From Hyphomicrobiales bacterium (GTDB taxonomy: Bacteria > Pseudomonadota > Alphaproteobacteria > Rhizobiales > Beijerinckiaceae): a stretch of DNA of 11,738 bases. Below the pieces are notes generated by a model. That model ran no database searches, had not been told where the DNA came from, and was given only the letters and a program-made list of their open reading frames with translations. The translations under genes were made by a program, and so were the position numbers. This document shows, in pieces, positions 6,829 to 11,738 of the stretch. Numbering within the stretch: position 1 is the stretch's first letter; each line of letters begins with the position of its first letter. The stretch spans positions 1 to 11,738 of the forward strand of contig PXAW01000466.1 of the NCBI GenBank assembly GCA_003567055.1, given 5' to 3'.

Positions 6829-6857
6829 CACGTCAACCCGCTTCGTTTCGACGTGAT
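6827..6857. promoter_or_regulatory. Inverted repeat over the M23 start codon
   Basis: ATCACGTC (6827-6834) and GACGTGAT (6850-6857) are perfect 8-bp reverse complements with a 15-nt spacer. The first arm contains the GTG start (6831-6829) and the first two bases of the ATG (6828-6826). It could be an operator for a dimeric regulator or an mRNA hairpin burying the start site. Confidence 0.45.
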
Positions 6858-6871
6858 TTAGGCTCCGTTAG

Positions 6872-6922
6872 GGTTAAGAATCGACAAACGCCAGCCGGGT
6901 ATCGTTCATTCGGTGTCGATTC
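6872..6922. promoter_or_regulatory. 9-bp inverted repeat with GANTC ends and a TTAACC half-site
   Basis: GAATCGACA (6878-6886) and TGTCGATTC (6914-6922) are exact reverse complements, 27 nt apart. The second arm overlaps the peroxiredoxin stop codon. Each arm ends in a GANTC methylation-type site, and a third GAATC lies at 6818-6822 inside the M23 gene. On the minus strand the left arm is followed directly by TTAACC (6877-6872), a CtrA-like half-site. It may be the M23 promoter/operator, or a long-loop terminator stem for the peroxiredoxin gene. Confidence 0.4.
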
Positions 6923-7385
6923 AAAGGCTCTCCACCGCCGCAAGCACCTCTTCGGCATGGCCGGGCACCTTCACCTTGGGCCAGATCCGCGCGATACGCC
7001 CCTCGCGATCGATCAGCACAGTCGTGCGCTCGACGCCCATGTATTTGCGCCCATACATGCTCTTTTCGACCCATACCCCATAGGCTTCGAGCGCGCCCTT
7101 CTCCTCATCGGCGACGAGGGGGAATCCGAGCTCGTATTTTTCCTTGAACTTTTCGTGCTTCTTCAACGGGTCCGGGGACATCCCGAGAATGACCGCGTCA
7201 CGGGCAGCGAAGGAATCCTTCAGGCCATTGAAGGCTTGCGCCTCTTTGGTGCAACCGCTGGTGTCGTCTTTCGGGTAGAAATACAAAACCACGATGCGCC
7301 CGCGCAGGGACGAGAGCGTCAGACTCCCCTCCTCAGTGGCGGGAAGGGTGAAATCGGGAGCGGCATCGCCGACTTGAAGCGCCAT
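6921..7385 (-). CDS. bcp: Thioredoxin-dependent peroxiredoxin, Bcp/PrxQ type
   Basis: Cytosolic thiol peroxidase of 154 aa that reduces H2O2 and organic hydroperoxides, the standard Bcp length. The N-terminus reads MALQVGDAAPDFTLP. The active site is YFYPKDDTSGCTKEAQAF with peroxidatic C45; the usual TPGCT is TSGCT here. The residue five positions after C45 is Gln, so the resolving Cys of E. coli-type 2-Cys Bcp is missing and no other Cys is visible downstream. It should therefore work as a 1-Cys enzyme resolved by an external thiol. The start at 7385 is fixed by a strong ribosome site (AAGGAAGG, minus 7397-7390) 4 nt upstream; the longer reading to 7496 has no homologous character. It is divergent from the AsmA-like gene and upstream of the M23 gene on the same strand. 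Confidence 0.95.
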   Translation of the reverse strand: MALQVGDAAPDFTLPATEEGSLTLSSLRGRIVVLYFYPKDDTSGCTKEAQAFNGLKDSFAARDAVILGMSPDPLKKHEKFKEKYELGFPLVADEEKGALEAYGVWVEKSMYGRKYMGVERTTVLIDREGRIARIWPKVKVPGHAEEVLAAVESL

Positions 7386-7579
7386 TACGCCTTCCTTTCG
7401 TCCTATTGCTGTCACCTGATCAGGTTTGCCGGTCGCGCGCACCATCGGGAACGCGGGGCACGCCGGTGATACGCGGCAAGCCGTCGCAAGGATCATCGGT
7501 AGGCGCTAGTGTAGGCGCAGCGCAAGCGATTCGCGTGGTATCCCCGTTCAGGCGAACATGTCCGACGGGGTGTGAGAGG
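7386..7579. promoter_or_regulatory. Divergent intergenic region, bcp / AsmA-like
   Basis: This 194-bp gap contains the strong bcp ribosome site and a GANTC site (7528-7532). It also holds a 5-codon frame, ATG at 7558 reading MSDGV and stopping at 7573-7575, with AGGCG seven nt upstream. Divergent promoters are expected; none has a convincing -35/-10 pair. Confidence 0.35.
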
Positions 7580-10500
7580 GTGTCGAAGAGCGGTTTGGGC
7601 GAAGAGGATGATCTCAGAGCGCTGGAGCCGTCAACGCTGCGCCGTCGCGGACGGGCGCCGGGCGCGCGCGGGCGTGCGCGATGGCGCCTGATCGGACGAC
7701 GCGTTCTCATCGTCAAGGCGATTCTCGTACTGATCGTCGCCATCGCCTTCGGCGCATTCTACTGGCGCGTGTCCAGCGAACCGCTGCGTTTCACCGGCCT
7801 TGCAGGCCAGATCACCACGACGCTCGAAGCCCAGCTCGGCGAGGGCTGGCGCATCGAGATCGGCGATGCCGCGCTCAATCTGCATGAAGGGCGGCTCGCG
7901 CTGGAGGTCGCTGACGTCACCGTGCGCGATGCGAATGGCGGGCGGGTCGCCAGCGCTCCGGCAGCACTGATTCCGATCTCGACCTGGTCTCTCGTCGCGG
8001 GCGCCCCCCGCGCCCACGGGCTCGAACTGGTCGGTGTCGAAATGCGGCTGCAGGTCTCCGAAACCGGCGCCCTGTCGCTGACGACGCCGGATGCCGATCT
8101 CCTCCTGACCCCGGATTTCGAGGCCGATCCCGAAATGGCCGCTCCCGGCCTGCTCGGGCCTGAACCGGCGGAGGATGACGGGCCCGCCGCTCTCGCACCG
8201 ATTGCTGCGGCACTCGGTGGCTTCATGGGTGCGCTGATCGATCCGCAGAGCCCGATCGGCACGGTGGCGGAGGCGGGTCTCATCAATGCCCGGCTGACGC
8301 TGGTCGATGCCGATGGTCACGAGCGGGTCGGTTTCAGCCGCGTCGATGCCCGGTTCGAGCGGATCGGCGAAGGCCGGCGGATCAATGCCAGCCTGACGGG
8401 CAGCGACGCGACCTGGCACATCGAAGGTGCCGCCCGCCCGCGCGACGGCGGCGGCGGCGGCGGCGAGGCGGCTCTCAGGATCACGGATTTTCCGATCAAC
8501 GATGCCCTGATGATGGCGGGCCTTTCGCGGCGCTACGCCACACGCAATCTTGCGCTCGGGATCGATCTGAACCTCACCACCGATCCGCACAATCACGTCG
8601 ATACCCTGACGGCACGCATCGAGAGCGAACCGGGGCGCTTCTATTTCGATGACCCTGAAGCCCCCATCCTCGGCTTCGGACAGATAGCCGCTTCGCTGCG
8701 TTATGATCGCGCCGAGGAAGCGATCACGATTTCCGAGTTCCGCTATACCCGTGACGGCACGCATATCCTGCTGCGCGGCAATGCGCGCCCTGACCCGGCA
8801 GGCGAGGATTGGCGGGTCTATCTCGCGGGGCGCGACGGTGTGCTCTCGGCGCTGGAGCCCGGCGAACCGGATATCGCCCTGCCCGCAATCGATCTCTTCG
8901 CCCGTCTCGGCCCCTCGGGGGTCCTCGTCGAGGAACTCGCCCTGTCCGGTGACGGGCTCGATATGGTGATGACGCTCTCGACCGCTTCCGCCGAGGATGC
9001 CGGCGGCATGCGGGCCGGTCTCGAAGTGCGTGACACCGACGTGCGCAAGGCGCTGCGGATCTGGCCCCGATTCGTCGCTCACAAACCACGGGAATTCCTT
9101 GTCGGCGCCCTGCGCGCCGGGCGGCTGGAGCATCTGTCCGTCGCCGCGACTCTGACGGGGCGCGACTTCGTCAACATGCGCAAACCGGACGAAGCGCTGC
9201 TCATCGGCCCCTTGCCCCTGCGTACGCGTGAACTGATTGCCACCCTGCCGCGCGACGGCCTGCCCCGGGAGGCGATCGATCTCAGCTTCGCCATCGCCGA
9301 TGCCACCTTCATCACCGATCCGGGCCTGCCGCCGCTCGAAGACGTGCATGTATCGGGTCGTGTCGACGGGCGCAGCGCGGCGATCAGGGACGCGCACGCG
9401 CGTGTCGCCCTGGCCGACGGGCGGGAACTCGCCATGTCCAGGACTGCCTTCGACTTCGACGATTTCTGGGCGGTCGAAACGACTGCCGCCATCACCTTCA
9501 GGCTGGAAGGCGGCGCCGACGCTGTCGCATCGCTGATGCGCTCGCCCTTGATCGCGCGCGACACGCCGACGGTCGTGGAGCCCGATACGATTTCGGGCAA
9601 TGCCGTACTCGACGTGGCGATCGCGCCCCATTTCTCCGTCGCTCCCGGCCCGCACGAGACTTCCGTCGCCGTATCCGGACGCATCGCCGACGTGACGCTG
9701 CGCGAGGCCTTTGCCGAGGAGGATCTGCGCGACGGCGATTTCACCCTCAGCTTCCGCAACGGCGCGCTCGATCTCGTCGGCGATGCACGGATCGGGGAGG
9801 ATGCGGTCGGGTTGACGATCACGCGCCCCCGCGATGCGCCGCTGACCCTGCAGGTCGATGCGGTGCTCGATGCTGCGGCACGTGCACGCCGCGGGCTTGA
9901 TCTCGGCGCAGCCGTCAGCGGCACCCTGCCGCTCAGTATTTCGACCGAACTGGTTCCGGGCGCGCCGCAGCCCTATCGGGTCGAGGCCGATCTCGCGGAG
10001 ATCGCCCTCGCGGAGCCGTTTCCGGGGCTCGTCAAACCGGCGGGACGCGCCGGACGCCTCTCCTTCAGCCTCTCGGAAGATAATGGCTGGCTGATTCGCG
10101 ATCTCGACATCGAGACCGGCCCGACCCGGATCGGCGGCACCGTCCGCCTCGATGCGCAAGGGCGTCTCGTCAATGCCGATCTGAACCCGTTCCGGCTTGC
10201 GAGCGGCGACGAGGCGCGGCTCGAGGCGAACGCGACCGGGTCGGGCCTGCGCATCGATCTGCGGGCGCAGTCCCTCGATGCCCGCCCGTTCCTCAGCACC
10301 GTGACCGGCGAGGGCGCACCGGCAGCCGGGGGCGGCATGACCGGCGCCTGGCAGGAGATCAATCTCGATCTGCGCGCCGATATCCTCAGCGGCCATAACG
10401 GTGAAGCGCTGACCAATGCGCGGCTCGGCCTGCTGATCGCCGGCGACGAGGTCCGGCGCTTCGATCTCGACGGGCGCTTTCCCGGCGCTCCGGTCTCGGG

Positions 10501-11131
10501 CCGGATGGGGCTGACGCCGCAGGGGCGCGCCATGCTGTCGATCGGAGCCGAGGATGCCGGCATGACGCTGCGCTTCATCGATCTCTATACCCGCATGACC
10601 GGCGGGGCGCTCGATTTCCAGATCGCGGCAGGCGGGCGGGAGCGCCCCGGGCGCCTCGTCATTCGCGATTTCGTGCTGCGCGACGAGCCGGCCTTGCGCA
10701 ACATTGCCGCACAGGCCGCGCGCGGACAGGATACGCTGAACGTGGCGGAGACCGCCTTCGCGCAGGCACGCATCGACTTCCTGCGCACGGGCAGCCGCAT
10801 CACCTTCGAGGAAGCCGCGATGTGGGGCACGCAGATCGGCTTCCGGCTCGATGGTTTCGTCGATATGGCGGACCGCGTGATGGATCTGCGCGGCACCTTC
10901 GTTCCCGCCTATGCGGTCAACAATGCCTTCGCGCAGGTGCCGCTGTTCGGGCCGCTGCTCGGGGGCGGGCGGCGCGAGGGGCTTTTGGGGGTGAATTTCC
11001 GCGTCTCGGGGCCGATGAGCGAGCCGACACTGACGGTGAACCCGCTCTCGGCGATCGCGCCGGGCTTCCTGCGCCGTCTGTTCGAGGCCGGCGGTCCGGG
11101 CGCCTACGGCGCGTCCGGGCAGGCACAGTGA
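7580..11131 (+). CDS. AsmA/YhdP-like protein (DUF3971 / AsmA-like C-terminal)
   Basis: Large inner-membrane-anchored periplasmic protein, about 1183 aa from the GTG at 7580. A basic, Arg-rich N-terminus is followed by one membrane anchor (about 42-62: VLIVKAILVLIVAIAFGAFYW). Over 1100 residues of repeated beta-rich, alternating hydrophobic segments come next, typical of AsmA/TamB/YhdP bridge proteins. The C-terminus has the AsmA-like hallmark: VNFRVSGPMSEPTLTVNPLS then APGFLRRLF. E. coli relatives (YhdP, TamB, YdbH) move phospholipids between inner and outer membranes; a similar role here is inferred from family. The start is uncertain: GTG 7580 or TTG 7595 are plausible, the open frame extends back to TTG 7406, and the best ribosome site precedes an out-of-frame ATG at 7558. 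A (GGC)6 tract (8447-8464) encodes six glycines. It converges on pssA with a 4-bp gap. Confidence 0.87.
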   Translation: MSKSGLGEEDDLRALEPSTLRRRGRAPGARGRARWRLIGRRVLIVKAILVLIVAIAFGAFYWRVSSEPLRFTGLAGQITTTLEAQLGEGWRIEIGDAALNLHEGRLALEVADVTVRDANGGRVASAPAALIPISTWSLVAGAPRAHGLELVGVEMRLQVSETGALSLTTPDADLLLTPDFEADPEMAAPGLLGPEPAEDDGPAALAPIAAALGGFMGALIDPQSPIGTVAEAGLINARLTLVDADGHERVGFSRVDARFERIGEGRRINASLTGSDATWHIEGAARPRDGGGGGGEAALRITDFPINDALMMAGLSRRYATRNLALGIDLNLTTDPHNHVDTLTARIESEPGRFYFDDPEAPILGFGQIAASLRYDRAEEAITISEFRYTRDGTHILLRGNARPDPAGEDWRVYLAGRDGVLSALEPGEPDIALPAIDLFARLGPSGVLVEELALSGDGLDMVMTLSTASAEDAGGMRAGLEVRDTDVRKALRIWPRFVAHKPREFLVGALRAGRLEHLSVAATLTGRDFVNMRKPDEALLIGPLPLRTRELIATLPRDGLPREAIDLSFAIADATFITDPGLPPLEDVHVSGRVDGRSAAIRDAHARVALADGRELAMSRTAFDFDDFWAVETTAAITFRLEGGADAVASLMRSPLIARDTPTVVEPDTISGNAVLDVAIAPHFSVAPGPHETSVAVSGRIADVTLREAFAEEDLRDGDFTLSFRNGALDLVGDARIGEDAVGLTITRPRDAPLTLQVDAVLDAAARARRGLDLGAAVSGTLPLSISTELVPGAPQPYRVEADLAEIALAEPFPGLVKPAGRAGRLSFSLSEDNGWLIRDLDIETGPTRIGGTVRLDAQGRLVNADLNPFRLASGDEARLEANATGSGLRIDLRAQSLDARPFLSTVTGEGAPAAGGGMTGAWQEINLDLRADILSGHNGEALTNARLGLLIAGDEVRRFDLDGRFPGAPVSGRMGLTPQGRAMLSIGAEDAGMTLRFIDLYTRMTGGALDFQIAAGGRERPGRLVIRDFVLRDEPALRNIAAQAARGQDTLNVAETAFAQARIDFLRTGSRITFEEAAMWGTQIGFRLDGFVDMADRVMDLRGTFVPAYAVNNAFAQVPLFGPLLGGGRREGLLGVNFRVSGPMSEPTLTVNPLSAIAPGFLRRLFEAGGPGAYGASGQAQ
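8447..8464 (+). repeat. (GGC)6 in-frame microsatellite
   Basis: Six consecutive GGC codons encode Gly6 within the AsmA-like gene, between a short Arg/Asp turn and the next beta segment. Slippage would change the length by whole codons only, so it is unlikely to act as an on/off switch. Confidence 0.7.
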
Positions 11132-11138
11132 CGCGTCA
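11129..11138. repeat. 10-bp palindrome formed by two opposing stop codons
   Basis: TGACGCGTCA is a perfect palindrome. Its left TGA (11129-11131) ends the AsmA-like gene, and its right TCA (11136-11138) is the TGA stop of pssA read on the other strand. Only 4 bp (CGCG) separate the convergent coding regions, so any terminators must lie inside the opposing genes. Confidence 0.85.
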
Positions 11139-11738
11139 GGACGGCGAAGGCGGCGCGGGATCGGTCGGTTCATCCTTCTCGGCATCGCGCGCTTCCCGCG
11201 CCTTGGCATGATGCTCGCGCTCGAGCCGGCGATAGCGGGCGAAGGTCGGCGGGATCGTTGCGAGATAGATCAGCGTACACAGGGCGAGCATCTGGAAGGT
11301 GAAGGTCAGGAGCAGCGCCACGAAGGCGACGCTGGCGACGAAGATCGGCAACACCCAGGAGCGCGGGACACGCTTGCCGATCGACTTGCCGGCATAGGTC
11401 GGCAGGCTCGACACCATCAGGAAGGCGATGACGAGCATGTAGAGCGCGACCGGGAACGCCATGTAGCCTTCCATCGGCAGGCCGAGGAAATGCAGATATA
11501 CCGGCAGGAAGCCGGCCACGGCCCCCGCCGGCGCCGGCATGCCGACGAAGAAATCCTTCTTCCATTCGGGCCGCGCGGGATCGTCGACCATCACGTTGAA
11601 CCGCGCCAGGCGCAGGCAGGAGGCGATGGCGAAGACGAGCGCGATCACCCAGCCGAGCCCGCCCAGCCCCTCCAGCGTGAAACTGTAGATGATCAGCGCC
11701 GGCGCCACGCCGAAATTGACGAAATCGGCCAGCGAATC
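11136..11738 (-). CDS. pssA: CDP-diacylglycerol-serine O-phosphatidyltransferase, C-terminal part
   Basis: Integral inner-membrane enzyme joining CDP-diacylglycerol and L-serine to phosphatidylserine, the precursor of phosphatidylethanolamine. The last 200 residues are visible; the 5' end lies beyond the right edge and the frame is open to base 738 of the final kilobase. The visible part begins DSLADFVNFGVAPA, which supplies the third and fourth aspartates (DxxxD) of the CDP-alcohol phosphatidyltransferase motif; the upstream DGxxAR half is off-window. About five or six membrane segments follow, with CLRLARFNV and the PAPAGA loop typical of type II (Bacillus-like) PssA. The C-terminal 30 residues are charged (HHAKAREARDAEKDEP) and likely cytosolic. 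A phosphatidylcholine or phosphatidylglycerophosphate synthase is less likely. Often paired with psd in alphaproteobacteria; that side is not visible here. Confidence 0.92.
   Translation of the reverse strand, partial: DSLADFVNFGVAPALIIYSFTLEGLGGLGWVIALVFAIASCLRLARFNVMVDDPARPEWKKDFFVGMPAPAGAVAGFLPVYLHFLGLPMEGYMAFPVALYMLVIAFLMVSSLPTYAGKSIGKRVPRSWVLPIFVASVAFVALLLTFTFQMLALCTLIYLATIPPTFARYRRLEREHHAKAREARDAEKDEPTDPAPPSPS

Noticed and set aside
7386..7496. N-terminal extension of the peroxiredoxin to 7496
   Set aside because: The 37 extra residues do not match the family, and a strong AAGGAAGG site precedes the internal ATG at 7385.
7631..11209. A 1192-codon open frame antisense to the AsmA-like gene
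   Set aside because: Its translation is rich in Arg, His, Gln and Asp with no domain pattern, membrane segment or start context. Long antisense frames are expected opposite GC-rich genes with strong third-position bias, and the plus-strand protein has clear anchor and C-terminal family motifs.
1..11738. Mobile element, phage, CRISPR, toxin-antitoxin or defence island
   Set aside because: No transposase, integrase, att-like repeats, spaced direct repeats or defence domains were seen; gene content and base composition are uniform and housekeeping-like.

Overview
The window reads as ordinary chromosome from a GC-rich alphaproteobacterium, probably Hyphomicrobiales. Supporting signs are high GC with strong third-position bias, a DnaK N-terminus behind an alphaproteobacterial-type sigma-32 promoter, GANTC (CcrM-type) sites in most intergenic gaps, frequent TTG/GTG starts, and alphaproteobacterial-looking M23, AsmA-like and PssA proteins. 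No rRNA, tRNA, CRISPR array, insertion sequence, phage gene or integrase was seen. Genus-level placement is not possible by reading alone.

Layout, left to right: the 5' end of dnaK (minus, running off the left edge) with its heat-shock promoter; an HAD phosphatase (minus); a divergent 265-bp regulatory gap with a long inverted repeat; a hotdog thioesterase (plus), converging on a 14-TM drug-efflux type MFS transporter (minus); a membrane-bound PAS-GGDEF diguanylate cyclase (minus); an inner-membrane-anchored M23 peptidase with coiled coils (minus); a Bcp-type peroxiredoxin (minus); divergently, a large AsmA/YhdP-like protein (plus, about 1180 aa); and the C-terminal 200 residues of phosphatidylserine synthase PssA (minus, running off the right edge), whose stop codon is 4 bp from that of the AsmA-like gene.

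Functionally the right half has an envelope theme: phospholipid head-group synthesis (PssA), probable phospholipid delivery or outer-membrane homeostasis (AsmA-like), peptidoglycan hydrolysis (M23) and c-di-GMP signalling. The left half is stress and housekeeping: DnaK, metabolite phosphatase, acyl-CoA thioesterase, efflux pump.

I did not find a convincing new defence, mobile or biosynthetic system. What deserves a second look is mainly non-coding: the dnaK leader with a hairpin between ribosome site and start, two inverted repeats around the M23 start, a GANTC-TTAA 10-mer shared by the M23 and cyclase upstream regions, a 3 x 15-bp tandem repeat at the thioesterase stop, and a palindrome made of two opposing stop codons.
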